A stretch of 64,000 nucleotides of DNA from contig CAJTSR010000014.1 of assembly GCA_910579035.1 (NCBI GenBank), positions 1 to 64,000 on the forward strand, read 5' to 3'. This document shows, piece by piece, positions 51,563 to 60,370 of this stretch. Within the stretch, counting starts at the first letter, position 1, and every line of letters begins with the position of its first letter. This DNA is from an uncultured Muribaculaceae bacterium (GTDB taxonomy: Bacteria; Bacteroidota; Bacteroidia; Bacteroidales; Muribaculaceae). Under the pieces are notes generated by a model, which had not been told where the DNA came from, searched no databases, and saw only the letters and a list, made by a program, of their open reading frames with translations. The position numbers were made by a program, and so were the translations under genes.

Positions 51563-51593
51563 TGAGGAAGGAGGAATTTGTAATTGGGAATTT

Positions 51594-53933
51594 TTATTTT
51601 TTTGAGCGCTTCGATTTGCGGGCGGGCGCGGCGTCGGCTTCCTCTATTATCTTGCGGCACTCTTCGAGGCTGAGCTTGGCAGGCTCGGCTACCGTCTTTG
51701 GTATCTTGTAGTTCTTGCCCTTATAGGCTATGTAGACACCGAAGCGGCCATTGAGTATCTGGAGATCGGGATCTTCATCGAATGTTTTGGCCACTTTGTT
51801 GGCATCGGCGCGGCGTTTGTCCTCAATCAGCTGCACGGCTTGCTCGAGAGTAAGCTCGGCAGCGGCGTATTCAGCCGGGATTGACACAAACTTGCCGTCG
51901 TGGCGCACATAAGGGCCGAAGCGGCCTATGGCTACCTGCACGTCTTTGTCCTCGAAAGTGCCAAGCGCGCGGGGGAACTCGAAGAGTTTCAGGGCTTCTT
52001 CAAGCGTTATCGTGGCCATCGACTGGCCCTGCAGCAGCGACGCGAAGCGCGGCTTCTGCTCGCTGTCGGAGTCGCCAATCTGCACCACGGGGCCGAAACG
52101 GCCTATCTTGACGCACACAGGCTCGCCGGCACTGTCTTCACCAAGACGGCGCTCGCCGAATTTGGGTCCGCTCTTGATAGTGAGGGCCTTGTCGACCGAC
52201 GGGTGGAACAATGCGTAGAACGTTGATATCTCGTCCTCCCACCTGAGGTCGCCTCCGGCAATTTCGTCGAATTTCTCCTCTATTCGCGCCGTGAAGTTGT
52301 AGTCGAGTATGTCGGGGAAATACTCTGTCAGGAAGTCGTTGACTATCGAGCCTATGTCGGTAGGTATGAGTTTGCCTTTTTCAGAGCCTGTTGTTTCCGA
52401 GCGCGTTTCTGCCTTGAGCGGCTCGCCCGGAAGCAGGGTGAGAGTGCTGAAATTACGGCGCACGCCTTCACGCTCGCCGCGCACCACGTACTCGCGCTGC
52501 TGTATGGTGGAGATGGTTGGGGCATAGGTCGACGGACGACCGATGCCGAGCTCTTCCATCTTCTTGACGAGCGATGCCTCGGTATAGCGCGGAGGCTGCT
52601 GGGTGAAGCGCTCCACGGCGTCGATTTCGACATATTCGAGCGCTTCGCCGGACGATATGCGCGGCAGTATGTCGGCATCGAGTTCGGCGTTTTCGTCGTC
52701 GTGTCCTTCGATATATACCTTAAGGAAGCCGTCGAATTTTATGGTTTCGCCGGTGGCGGTGAAAATATCGTCCAAGCTGTCGGCTATAATCTCGACGGTT
52801 GTCTTTTCTATCTCGGCGTCGGCCATCTGTGAGGCTATGGCGCGACGGCGTATGAGAGTGTATAGGCGTTTTTCCTGGGGGGTGGCGTCGTCGAGGGTTT
52901 CGCGGTCGACGTATGTGGGTCGTATTGCCTCGTGCGCTTCCTGCGCGCCCTTGCTCGATGTGTGGTAGCGGCGCACCTGGAGGTATTCCTTGCCGAGGGT
53001 GCCGCTGATTTGGGCCGAAATGGCAGCGACGGCGTCGTCGGAGAGGTTGAGCGAGTCGGTACGCATATATGTGATGTGTCCGTTCTCGTAGAGGCGCTGT
53101 GCCACCATCATGGTCTGCGACACGGTGAAGCCGAGCTTGCGGGCGGCCTCCTGCTGGAGAGTCGACGTGGTGAAGGGAGGTGCCGGCGATTTCTTGACGG
53201 GACGCACGTTGACGTCGCCGACGCGGAACGATGCGTCGCGGCAGCTGTCGAGCAGGGCGCGGGCGTCGGCCTCCGTGGCAAGCCGCTTCTGCAATTCCGC
53301 TTTAAGGGTGCGGCTGTCGGTATTCCCTGCAGGCGCAAAGCGGGCGGTGACACGGAAATATGGCTCGCTCTTGAATTTCTTTATCTCGTTTTCACGCTCC
53401 ACTATCAGGCGCACGGCCACCGACTGCACACGGCCGGCCGACAACGCCGGTTTCAGACGCTTCCAAAGCACGGGCGAAAGCTCGAATCCCACAATGCGGT
53501 CAAGCACGCGCCGCGCCTGCTGGGCGTCGACACGGGCTATGTCTATCTCGCGGGGATTGGCTATGGCATTCAGTATCGCCTTCTTGGTGATTTCGTGGAA
53601 CACTATGCGCCGCGTGTTTTCGGGCTTCAGCTCGAGCACCTCGTACAGATGCCATGCTATAGCCTCTCCCTCGCGGTCCTCATCGGAAGCGAGCCACACC
53701 GTTTCGGCTTTCGCTGCCGCCTTGCGCAACTCTGCCACGAGCTGGGTCTTATCGTCCGGAATCTCATATATGGGGCTGAAGTCGTTGTCGACATCTATGC
53801 TGAAACTTTTCTTTTTCAAGTCGCGAATGTGGCCGTAGCTCGACATGACGCGATAATCGTCACCGAGGAATTTTTCTATAGTCTTGGCCTTGGCCGGGGA
53901 CTCGACGATGACAAGGTTTTTCGGCGTGCTCAT
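51594..53933 (-). CDS. topA: DNA topoisomerase I
   Basis: Relaxes negative supercoils through a covalent tyrosine intermediate. 779 residues: TOPRIM domain at the N-terminus (LVIVESPAKAKTIEKFLG, SDEDREGEAIAWHL), then the catalytic Tyr289 in GHITYMRTDSLNLSDDA. The C-terminal part has no zinc-finger Cys clusters; instead it carries several Topo_C-type repeats (KIGRFGPVVQIG; VAIGRFGPYVRHDGKFVSIPAE; LNGRFGVYIAYKGKNYKIP) and a basic tail (RKSKRSKK). This is the normal Bacteroidota form. A TAATTTTG box lies at 53967-53960 on this strand, 27 bp before the ATG. Confidence 0.97.
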   Translation of the reverse strand: MSTPKNLVIVESPAKAKTIEKFLGDDYRVMSSYGHIRDLKKKSFSIDVDNDFSPIYEIPDDKTQLVAELRKAAAKAETVWLASDEDREGEAIAWHLYEVLELKPENTRRIVFHEITKKAILNAIANPREIDIARVDAQQARRVLDRIVGFELSPVLWKRLKPALSAGRVQSVAVRLIVERENEIKKFKSEPYFRVTARFAPAGNTDSRTLKAELQKRLATEADARALLDSCRDASFRVGDVNVRPVKKSPAPPFTTSTLQQEAARKLGFTVSQTMMVAQRLYENGHITYMRTDSLNLSDDAVAAISAQISGTLGKEYLQVRRYHTSSKGAQEAHEAIRPTYVDRETLDDATPQEKRLYTLIRRRAIASQMADAEIEKTTVEIIADSLDDIFTATGETIKFDGFLKVYIEGHDDENAELDADILPRISSGEALEYVEIDAVERFTQQPPRYTEASLVKKMEELGIGRPSTYAPTISTIQQREYVVRGEREGVRRNFSTLTLLPGEPLKAETRSETTGSEKGKLIPTDIGSIVNDFLTEYFPDILDYNFTARIEEKFDEIAGGDLRWEDEISTFYALFHPSVDKALTIKSGPKFGERRLGEDSAGEPVCVKIGRFGPVVQIGDSDSEQKPRFASLLQGQSMATITLEEALKLFEFPRALGTFEDKDVQVAIGRFGPYVRHDGKFVSIPAEYAAAELTLEQAVQLIEDKRRADANKVAKTFDEDPDLQILNGRFGVYIAYKGKNYKIPKTVAEPAKLSLEECRKIIEEADAAPARKSKRSKK

Positions 53934-54273
53934 AGTGCAGTTTTGTTCTTTTCAAACGACAAAATTAGTGAAAACATTTTATTAAGGTAACAAGCCGTCT
54001 TGAAAAGTGGATATTAGCAACAGCTCCAAAGGGTCTGCGAGGCCGTTCGGACGGTCGTCCAAAGGCTGAAAAATAGTTAAATCTGTGAATTTTATTAATT
54101 TTACATCATTCTATCCCACAAGAGATTGCGCCACGCAAAACAAAAGCTTCCGCGTTTTGTTGAATAATTATAGTTGGCAATTATCAAAAATATGTTAATT
54201 TTGCAGATATAACAACCGAAATTCAGACCCAACTATACAGATTGTCTAACAATTAAACAGAAACATCACTCCA
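53934..54273. promoter_or_regulatory. Divergent control region between topA and the winged-helix gene
   Basis: 340 bp without a gene. It holds the topA -7 box (53967-53960, minus strand) and the winged-helix gene promoter (54174-54203, plus strand). Between them a small GC-rich hairpin (GGCCGT-TCGG-ACGGTC) is flanked by CCAAAGG repeats, and AACAAAA/TTTTGTT arms occur further on. No ORF and no tRNA were seen. The hairpin stretch could be a small RNA or merely spacer. Confidence 0.45.
54174..54203 (+). promoter_or_regulatory. Promoter of the small winged-helix gene
   Basis: TTG at 54174-54176, 19-bp spacer, TAATTTTG at 54196-54203, giving a leader of about 60 nt. Confidence 0.7.
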
Positions 54274-54492
54274 ATGAACACAGAAATTATCGGCGCAAAT
54301 GCCGGCACCGTATGGGTTGCGTTGAGCACTGCCGAGGCACTTGGCGTAAAACAGCTGAAAAAAATAACCAAGCTCAAAGACAAAGAGGTGTTTGCCGCTA
54401 TCGGCTGGCTCGCCCGCGAAGGCAAAATCAGCATTGCCACAGACCCCGAAGATGAAAAAGAATTTATTATTTCACTCGTACAGGACTGTTGA
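54274..54492 (+). CDS. Small winged helix-turn-helix protein (DUF2582 type)
   Basis: 72 residues: NTEIIGANAGTVWVALSTAE, then VKQLKKITKLKDKEVFAAIGWLAREGKISI and a short beta-wing ending FIISLVQDC. The helix arrangement (AGTVWVAL, LKDKEVFAAIGWLAREGKI) matches the DUF2582 winged-helix family common in Bacteroidota. Whether it binds DNA or acts as a small adaptor is not known. Own promoter and terminator; separate from the kinase gene downstream. Confidence 0.85.
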   Translation: MNTEIIGANAGTVWVALSTAEALGVKQLKKITKLKDKEVFAAIGWLAREGKISIATDPEDEKEFIISLVQDC

Positions 54493-54514
54493 TCCGACAC
54501 CGGACTCCATATAG

Positions 54515-54547
54515 CTCCGCCCTCGGCCTTAGTGGCTGCGGGCGGAG
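54515..54547 (+). terminator. Hairpin after the winged-helix gene
   Basis: CTCCGCCC (54515-54522) pairs with GGGCGGAG (54540-54547), with an inner GCC/GGC pairing around TTAGT. Followed by TTGCATTTT, a weak T tract, so termination may be partial. The -33 element of the kinase promoter overlaps the end of the stem. Confidence 0.6.
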
Positions 54548-54578
54548 TTGCATTTTAGCAGGGCTTTGAGTAATTTTG
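54547..54578 (+). promoter_or_regulatory. Promoter of the histidine kinase gene, near-leaderless
   Basis: GTTG at 54547-54550, a 20-bp spacer, TAATTTTG at 54571-54578. The GTG start codon lies at 54583, 4 nt after the box, so the message is predicted to start at or next to the start codon. Confidence 0.65.
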
Positions 54579-54582
54579 CATT

Positions 54583-55776
54583 GTGGCAAACATATACGAA
54601 CTGCGCCGCTACGGCAAGATAGCATTCCTTATCGCCTCCGCCTCGGTGGTGGCGCTATTTCTCTATTTTTCAAACGGACTGATCAGCGACCTCTCCGCGC
54701 AGGAGCGCGAACGAATGGAAATATGGGCCGACGCCACCAAGCAGATAATATCGGCCACGTCCGGCACAGGCAATGCCGGAGGCACTGACATCGACTTCCT
54801 TCTGAGCATAATACAGCGCAACACAACCATACCCGTACTCCTTACCGACAGCGAAGGCAACATACTGCAACACCGCAACTTCAAGCTGCCGGCAACCGAG
54901 GGCGACCCTCGCAACGACGAATTTCTGAAAGAACGCCTCGACAGGCTTCGCGGAAGCTCCAACACTATCCGCATAGAGCTTGCCCCGGGCGAAACCCACT
55001 ACCTCTACTACGAAGATTCGACGCTGCTACGGCGGCTGAGCGTGTTTCCGTACATACAGCTGCTGGTGATGCTCGCCTTCATAGCAGTGGTTTATTTCGC
55101 AGTACTTTCCACAAAGAAAGCGGAGCAGAACAAAGTGTGGGTGGGACTCTCAAAAGAAACGGCCCACCAGCTCGGCACGCCCATATCATCACTCATGGCG
55201 TGGATGGAGCTGCTGCCAGACATGGGCGTGGACCCCGACACCGTTGCCGAAATGAACAAAGACGTAAACCGGCTCAGCACCATCGCCTCGCGCTTCTCCA
55301 AGATAGGCTCGGCGCCGCGAATGGAGCCTGCCGACCTAAACGCCCTCACCTCAGAAGCCGCCGGATATATGGCCACGCGCATATCGCCCAAGATATCCCT
55401 GCGATGCACTACCGCCGCGGGCAACCTGCCGGTGATGGCCTGCGCCCCGCTGCTGGCCTGGGTAATCGAAAACCTCGTGAAAAACGCCGTCGACGCAATG
55501 GACGGCAACGGAAACATCACCGTGGAAACCAAAAGCACCCTCACCGGGGCCTCTATCGAGATAAGCGACACCGGCAAGGGCATAAGCCGCAAAAATTTCG
55601 ACACCATTTTCCGACCCGGCTACACCACCAAGAAACGCGGGTGGGGCCTGGGGCTGACTCTCGCCCGCCGCATAATCGAAGAATACCACGGCGGCCGCAT
55701 CTACGTGGCCCGCTCCGCTCCGGGAGCCGGAACGACTTTCAGGATAGATTTTCCACGCGCAACTAACGCGAAATAG
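54583..55776 (+). CDS. Orphan sensor histidine kinase
   Basis: 397 residues. Two membrane helices (about 12-30 and 165-185) flank a sensor region. The dimerisation box is SKETAHQLGTPISSLMAW with His195 as the phosphorylation site. The ATPase domain has the N box (ENLVKNAVDAMDG), G1 (DTGKGIS) and G2 (GWGLGLTLARRIIEEYHGG). No HAMP is obvious. No response regulator lies nearby, so its partner must be elsewhere or it may act differently. GTG is the start; the first in-frame ATG would remove the first membrane helix. Confidence 0.9.
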   Translation: MANIYELRRYGKIAFLIASASVVALFLYFSNGLISDLSAQERERMEIWADATKQIISATSGTGNAGGTDIDFLLSIIQRNTTIPVLLTDSEGNILQHRNFKLPATEGDPRNDEFLKERLDRLRGSSNTIRIELAPGETHYLYYEDSTLLRRLSVFPYIQLLVMLAFIAVVYFAVLSTKKAEQNKVWVGLSKETAHQLGTPISSLMAWMELLPDMGVDPDTVAEMNKDVNRLSTIASRFSKIGSAPRMEPADLNALTSEAAGYMATRISPKISLRCTTAAGNLPVMACAPLLAWVIENLVKNAVDAMDGNGNITVETKSTLTGASIEISDTGKGISRKNFDTIFRPGYTTKKRGWGLGLTLARRIIEEYHGGRIYVARSAPGAGTTFRIDFPRATNAK

Positions 55777-55824
55777 AGGCCGGAACATGGTCGGAAAACC
55801 CCGAATACAAAAATTTTAATCCTC

Positions 55825-55859
55825 TACCTTTGCAATTTGGAGGAAAAGCCTTACCTTTG
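55825..55859 (+). promoter_or_regulatory. Tandem promoter boxes before the DUF177 gene
   Basis: TACCTTTG occurs at 55825-55832 and again at 55852-55859. The TTTG at the end of the first copy stands exactly 19 bp before the second, so it can serve as its -33 element. Transcription would start about 20 nt before the ATG at 55885. Confidence 0.75.
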
Positions 55860-55884
55860 CAAAGTTTTTTCAGCCCTTAACCAA

Positions 55885-56475
55885 ATGGGAAAGTTCTCAG
55901 CCTTCAAGCTACCGCTCAAAAGCCTTGGCACAGGCACTCACGAATTTGAGTACCATCTCGACAAGCAGTTCTTCACAAATATGGAGAACTCCGATATTCA
56001 CGGCGCTGACCTCTGCGCGAAGCTCACCGTGGTGTACAATGGCGAGTACTACACTCTCGACTTCACCATCGAAGGCAATGTAGTGCTTATCTGCGACCGC
56101 TGTCTTGACGACCTGAACTTCCCCATATCGGCAACCTACCACCTGGTGGTTAAGTACGGCGAAGACTACAACGACGAGAAGGACGACGTTCTTGAGATTC
56201 CTCAGGGCGACTCCTATCTCAATGTGGCATATATGATATACGACACCGTTGTTCTGGCCATACCCATCAAGCACGTGCACCCCATGGGCAAGTGCAACCG
56301 CCAGATGAGCGCCATGCTGAAGAAACACCGCGCCACAGCCGAAGGCGACGACGCAGAGCTCGAGAGCGAGCTTATAGACGAGATAGACACTTTGGACGAA
56401 GCACCCGAGCAAGTTCCGGCATCCGACCCCCGCTGGGACGCCCTCAAAAAGCTGACGTCCGACGAACAAGAATAA
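55885..56475 (+). CDS. DUF177 (YceD-like) protein, partner gene of rpmF
   Basis: 196 residues starting MGKFSAFKLPLKSLGTGTHE. A longer frame from 55837 would begin upstream of the second promoter box, so I use 55885. The core VVLICDRCLDDLNFPISATYHLVVKYGE has the CxRC motif of DUF177, and NVAYMIYDTVVLAIPIKHVH and GKCNRQM follow. DUF177 proteins are encoded next to rpmF across bacteria and are implicated in 23S rRNA or ribosome assembly. The acidic tail is usual. rpmF begins 27 bp later. Confidence 0.9.
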   Translation: MGKFSAFKLPLKSLGTGTHEFEYHLDKQFFTNMENSDIHGADLCAKLTVVYNGEYYTLDFTIEGNVVLICDRCLDDLNFPISATYHLVVKYGEDYNDEKDDVLEIPQGDSYLNVAYMIYDTVVLAIPIKHVHPMGKCNRQMSAMLKKHRATAEGDDAELESELIDEIDTLDEAPEQVPASDPRWDALKKLTSDEQE

Positions 56476-56502
56476 AAAAACGCAAAAAAACAATAAACAA
56501 CA

Positions 56503-56688
56503 ATGGCACATCCCAAACGCAAGCAATCGAAGACCCGCACCGCCAAGCGCCGCACCCACGACAAGGCTGTGGCTCCCACGCTGGCTCTCTGCCCCAACTG
56601 TGGTGCATGGCACATCTACCACACCGTATGCGGCGAATGCGGCTACTACCGCGGCAAGCAGGCTGTGGTTAAAGAAGCCGCTCTCTAA
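56503..56688 (+). CDS. rpmF: 50S ribosomal protein L32
   Basis: 61 residues: MAHPKRKQSKTRTAKRRTHD then a four-Cys zinc ribbon (CPNCGAWHIYHTVCGECGYY). This is the zinc-binding C+ form. It follows the DUF177 gene, the conserved order, and is followed by a terminator at 56708-56744 before fabH. Confidence 0.96.
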   Translation: MAHPKRKQSKTRTAKRRTHDKAVAPTLALCPNCGAWHIYHTVCGECGYYRGKQAVVKEAAL

Positions 56689-56707
56689 TCTTCGGCAACG
56701 GCTAACG

Positions 56708-56744
56708 GAGGCACCGGCCACACAGGCCGGCGCCGCCTCTTTTT
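56708..56744 (+). terminator. Terminator after rpmF
   Basis: GAGGC (56708-56712) with GCCTC (56735-56739), and inside it CCGGCC (56714-56719) with GGCCGG (56725-56730), with an ACACA loop. Followed by TTTTT. Confidence 0.85.
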
Positions 56745-56874
56745 AATCACGCAATGAGTACCAATCCTTGTCGGCAACAGCCCGTATGCGCGCCATAGCG
56801 CCGGGGGCGACATCTGCAAGGAGCGGTTTTTCGTAAGCGTATGCCTGCACCGGCAGGCGCAACGCCACGACCAT
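56743..56874 (-). CDS. Possible small reading frame of unknown function between rpmF and fabH
   Basis: A 43-codon minus-strand frame starting MVVALRLPVQAYAYEKPLLA and ending KDWYSLRD. Its codon usage is similar to that of real genes here. I recognise no family and see no promoter box or clear ribosome-binding site. A longer frame would start inside fabH. It may be a remnant of a longer gene or chance. Confidence 0.25.
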   Translation of the reverse strand: MVVALRLPVQAYAYEKPLLADVAPGAMARIRAVADKDWYSLRD

Positions 56875-56908
56875 TATTCGATATTCCAAATCAAGATTTA
56901 ACTCCACA

Positions 56909-57895
56909 ATGGTACACGCCCGAATATCCGGCATAGCATCCTACATTCCCGACGGCATACTCGACAACGACATGCTGTCAAAAATGGTCGATACCAACGA
57001 CGAATGGATTATGACACGTGTCGGAATCAAAACACGCCATATTCTCCACAAAGAAGGCGCCGGCTCCTCATATATGGGCATAAAGGCGGTTGAACGCCTG
57101 TTGGAAAACACCGGCATGAAACCCGAGGAGGTAGAGCTGCTTATCTGCGCCACCTCCAATCCCGACTACCGCTTCCCCTCTACCGGTTCGGTAATCGTAG
57201 ACGGGGCCAAACTCACCAACGCATACTCCTACGATATGGAAGCTGCCTGCGCAGGCTTCCTCGTAGCGCTTCAGGAAGCACGCGCCTACGTGTGCTCCGG
57301 CATATACAAGAAAGTGATAGTAGTGGCGGCAGAAAAAATGTCATCGATGGTCAACTATTCCGACCGCAACACCTGTCCGCTCTTCGGCGACGGCGCTGCC
57401 GCCGTGCTTGTAGAACCCACCGAGGACCTCTCTACCGGCATTATGGACGGCGTGTTCCACGTTGACGGCTGGGGGCGCGACCACCTGCTGATGCCCGCCG
57501 GCGGCTCTGTGAAGCCCACCACTACCGAAACAGTGGAAGCAGGCGAGAACTACCTGTTCCAGGACGGAAAGGCCGTATACAAGCACGCCGTGACCAACAT
57601 GCTCACCTCGAGCCTCGACGTGATGAAGCGCAACAATCTATCGGCCGACGATGTAGACTACCTCATACCCCATCAGGCAAACCTCCGCATCATCGAGGCT
57701 GTGGCTCAGCGCGCCAACTTCCCGATGGACAAGGTATTAGTCAACATCGAACACACCGGCAACACCTCCGCCGCCTCAATCCCCCTCTGCCTCGACGAGT
57801 ACAAGAACAAGCTCAAGAAAGGCGACAAGCTTATCCTGACAGCTTTCGGCGCCGGTTTCACATGGGGAGCAATGTATGTAGTGTGGGATATTTAA
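56909..57895 (+). CDS. fabH: 3-oxoacyl-[acyl-carrier-protein] synthase III (FabH)
   Basis: Condenses acetyl-CoA with malonyl-ACP to start fatty acid synthesis. 328 residues, thiolase fold: catalytic Cys114 (EAACAGFLVAL), His in LIPHQANLRI near 252, Asn in HTGNTSAASIP near 282, and the glycine-rich C-terminal ILTAFGAGFTWGAMYV. The rpmF-fabH-era-der order is partly conserved in Bacteroidota. No TAnnTTTG promoter box is evident just upstream. Terminator at 57925-57959. Confidence 0.96.
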   Translation: MVHARISGIASYIPDGILDNDMLSKMVDTNDEWIMTRVGIKTRHILHKEGAGSSYMGIKAVERLLENTGMKPEEVELLICATSNPDYRFPSTGSVIVDGAKLTNAYSYDMEAACAGFLVALQEARAYVCSGIYKKVIVVAAEKMSSMVNYSDRNTCPLFGDGAAAVLVEPTEDLSTGIMDGVFHVDGWGRDHLLMPAGGSVKPTTTETVEAGENYLFQDGKAVYKHAVTNMLTSSLDVMKRNNLSADDVDYLIPHQANLRIIEAVAQRANFPMDKVLVNIEHTGNTSAASIPLCLDEYKNKLKKGDKLILTAFGAGFTWGAMYVVWDI

Positions 57896-57924
57896 AAATC
57901 CTGCCGCACATCTAAATATTATAG

Positions 57925-57959
57925 CAACGGTAGCACTTTTCGGGTGCTATCGTTGTTTT
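57925..57959 (+). terminator. Terminator between fabH and era
   Basis: CAACGGTAGCAC (57925-57936) with GTGCTATCGTTG (57944-57955), one G-T pair, loop of 7, then TTTTA. Confidence 0.85.
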
Positions 57960-57988
57960 AACTTATATAATTATCAGATAATCCCCAT

Positions 57989-58900
57989 ATGGACCAGACA
58001 CAAGATAAAGCAGCGCCGGCGCATCGTTCGGGCTTTGTAAACATAGTCGGCAACCCCAACGTAGGCAAATCGACTCTTATGAACGACCTCGTTGGCGAGC
58101 GTGTGAGCATCATCACCTCCAAGGCACAGACCACGCGCCACCGAATAATGGGCATCGTGAACACTCCGGAGTACCAGATAGTGTTCTCCGACACCCCCGG
58201 CGTGCTGTCGCCAAAGTACAAAATGCAGGAGAGCATGCTGGCCTTCAGCGAAGGCGCCCTCACCGACGCCGACGTGCTGCTGTATGTCACCGACGTGGTA
58301 GAAGACCCGTCGAAAAACGCCGACTTCCTCGCCAAGGTGGCAAAAGAAAAAGTGCCGGTCCTGCTTGTAATCAACAAAATAGACCTCCTGAAGGACAACA
58401 AGGAGCTTGAAGCCATAATCACACGCTGGAAGGAGCTGCTTCCTGCCGCAGAGGTATTCCCGACATCGGCAAAAGAGCATTTCAACGTGTCGAACCTTAT
58501 GGCACGCATAGTGGAACTGCTTCCCGAAGGAGAGCCGTACTTCGGCAAGGACGCGCTCACCGACAAGCCCGCCCGATTCTTCGTGACGGAGATTATACGC
58601 GAAAAGATACTGCTTAACTACGACAAGGAAGTACCCTACTCCACCGAGGTCATAGTAGAGAAGTTTGAAGAGAAAGACAACTCTATCCACATAATGGCCG
58701 TGGTATACGTGGAGCGCGACAGCCAGAAGGGCATCCTCATAGGCAAAGGCGGGACTATGCTGAAAAAAGTAGGCACACAGGCACGCCACGACATCGAAAC
58801 CTTCTTCGGCAAAAGGGTGTTCCTCGAAATATTCGTGAAGGTCGAGCCAAACTGGCGAAACCGCGAGAACAAGCTTCGCCAGTTCGGTTACATAGAGTAA
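57989..58900 (+). CDS. era: GTPase Era
   Basis: Assembly GTPase for the 30S subunit that binds the 3' end of 16S rRNA. 303 residues: G1 GNPNVGKST at 21-29, switch region QTTRHRIMG, G3 DTPG, G4 NKID, and the C-terminal KH domain with ILIGKGGTMLKKVGTQARHDIETFFGKRVFLEIFVKV. Length and ending are standard. The next gene, der, is the other double-domain GTPase, 56 bp on. Confidence 0.97.
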   Translation: MDQTQDKAAPAHRSGFVNIVGNPNVGKSTLMNDLVGERVSIITSKAQTTRHRIMGIVNTPEYQIVFSDTPGVLSPKYKMQESMLAFSEGALTDADVLLYVTDVVEDPSKNADFLAKVAKEKVPVLLVINKIDLLKDNKELEAIITRWKELLPAAEVFPTSAKEHFNVSNLMARIVELLPEGEPYFGKDALTDKPARFFVTEIIREKILLNYDKEVPYSTEVIVEKFEEKDNSIHIMAVVYVERDSQKGILIGKGGTMLKKVGTQARHDIETFFGKRVFLEIFVKVEPNWRNRENKLRQFGYIE

Positions 58901-58907
58901 GCCCCGA

Positions 58908-58939
58908 TTTGGAGATAAGCACGTTTTTAGTTAAATTTG
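58908..58939 (+). promoter_or_regulatory. Promoter of der
   Basis: TTTG at 58908-58911, 20-bp spacer, TAAATTTG at 58932-58939. Start predicted about 11 nt before the ATG at 58957. Confidence 0.75.
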
Positions 58940-58956
58940 CACAAAATTAAATCCAT

Positions 58957-60276
58957 ATGGGACAACTTGTAGCAATTGTCGGACGCCCTAACGTGGGCAA
59001 GTCGACACTATTCAACCGCCTGACGCAAACACGCACCGCCATCACCGACCCGACGGCGGGCACCACGCGCGACCGCCAGTACGGCAAAGTCGACTGGAAC
59101 GGCAAGGAATTCTCGATTGTAGATACCGGCGGCTGGGTGGTAAATTCCGACGACATCTTCGAGTCGGAAATCAACAAGCAGGTGGAGCTTGCCATAGAGC
59201 AGGCCGACGAAATACTGTTTGTGGTCGATGCCATGAACGGCGTGACCGACCTTGACGACCACGTGGCCCAGATATTGCGCCGGAGCCGCAAGCCCGTGAT
59301 ACTGGTGGCCAACAAAGTTGACTCCAACGAATGGATATACAACGTGCCCGAATTTTACTCGCTCGGCCTCGGCGAGCCATACCCGGTGTCTGCAATCAAC
59401 GGTTACGGCACCGGCGACCTCCTCGACGAAGTGGTGAAAAAGCTTCCCGAAAAGGAAGATGACGATGCGGCAGCGCTCGAGGATATTCCCAAATTCGCCA
59501 TCGTAGGACGCCCCAACGCCGGCAAATCGTCGCTTATCAACGCATTTATCGGAGCTGAGCGCCATATCGTGACAGACATAGCCGGAACAACGCGCGACTC
59601 CATTTATACCCGTTACGACAAATTCGGATTCGACTTTTACCTTGTAGATACCGCCGGTATCCGCAAGAAAAACAAGGTAAACGAAGACATCGAGTACTAC
59701 TCCGTGATACGGTCGATTCGCGCAATCGAAGCTTCCGACGTCTGCATACTGATGATCGACGCCACCCGTGGCATCGAGAGCCAGGACGTGAACATCTTCT
59801 CCCTCATACAGCGCAACAAGAAGGGCCTCGTTGTGGTGGTAAACAAATGGGACCTTGTGGAAGACAAGTCCACCACCGCAATCAAGCACTACGAGGCCAC
59901 CATACGCGAACGCTTCGCACCGTTCACCGACTTCCCCATAATATTCACATCGGCTCTTACCAAGCAGAGAATATTCAAGGTGCTCGAAACCTCAGTCGAG
60001 GTCTACGAGAACCGCAAACGCACCGTGCCCACGTCGCAGCTCAACACCGTGATGCAGGAAGACATTGCCGCATACCCGCCGCCAAGCAACAAGGGCAAGT
60101 TCGTGAAGATAAAGTATATAACCATGCTCAAGGGTTCGCCCGTACCCACATTCATATTCTTCTGCAACCTGCCCCAATGGGTTAAAGAGCCTTACCGCCG
60201 CTATCTTGAAAACAAGATACGCGAGCATTGGACATTCACAGGCACCCCTATCAACATCTTTATGCGCGAAAAATAA
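58957..60276 (+). CDS. der: Ribosome biogenesis GTPase Der (EngA)
   Basis: Essential GTPase of 50S assembly with two G domains in tandem. 439 residues: first P-loop GRPNVGKST at 9-17 with DTGGW and NKVDSN; second GRPNAGKSSLIN near 185 with DTAGIRKK and NKWDLVE; then a C-terminal KH-like domain (KIKYITMLKGSPVPTFIFFCN). The protein ends soon after, normal for the family. Confidence 0.97.
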   Translation: MGQLVAIVGRPNVGKSTLFNRLTQTRTAITDPTAGTTRDRQYGKVDWNGKEFSIVDTGGWVVNSDDIFESEINKQVELAIEQADEILFVVDAMNGVTDLDDHVAQILRRSRKPVILVANKVDSNEWIYNVPEFYSLGLGEPYPVSAINGYGTGDLLDEVVKKLPEKEDDDAAALEDIPKFAIVGRPNAGKSSLINAFIGAERHIVTDIAGTTRDSIYTRYDKFGFDFYLVDTAGIRKKNKVNEDIEYYSVIRSIRAIEASDVCILMIDATRGIESQDVNIFSLIQRNKKGLVVVVNKWDLVEDKSTTAIKHYEATIRERFAPFTDFPIIFTSALTKQRIFKVLETSVEVYENRKRTVPTSQLNTVMQEDIAAYPPPSNKGKFVKIKYITMLKGSPVPTFIFFCNLPQWVKEPYRRYLENKIREHWTFTGTPINIFMREK

Positions 60277-60296
60277 CTTCAACATAAAACACAGCA

Positions 60297-60335
60297 AACA
60301 GCCTTCCTGCGGATATCCGCAGGAAGGCTGTTTTT
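60297..60335. terminator. Bidirectional terminator between der and the YfcE-like gene
   Basis: An 18-bp perfect palindrome arm pair (60297-60314 with 60315-60332) followed by TTT. Being a complete palindrome between convergent genes it can act in both directions. Confidence 0.92.
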
Positions 60336-60370
60336 AAGAGGGTGCTTTCAGATTATCTGTTAAACATACT

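Larger units (their letters stand above)
51413..51593 (+). repeat. Dispersed repeat region C: one deleted and one full copy with heptamers
   Basis: 181 bp between the rluA-type and topA genes consisting almost wholly of GAGGAAT/GAGGAAG units and two copies of the dispersed repeat. The first (51464-51485) lacks 25 bp of the core; the second (51516-51562) is complete. Both are preceded by a GGAATT(T)GTAA block and followed by ACTAAAAT. Confidence 0.9.
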
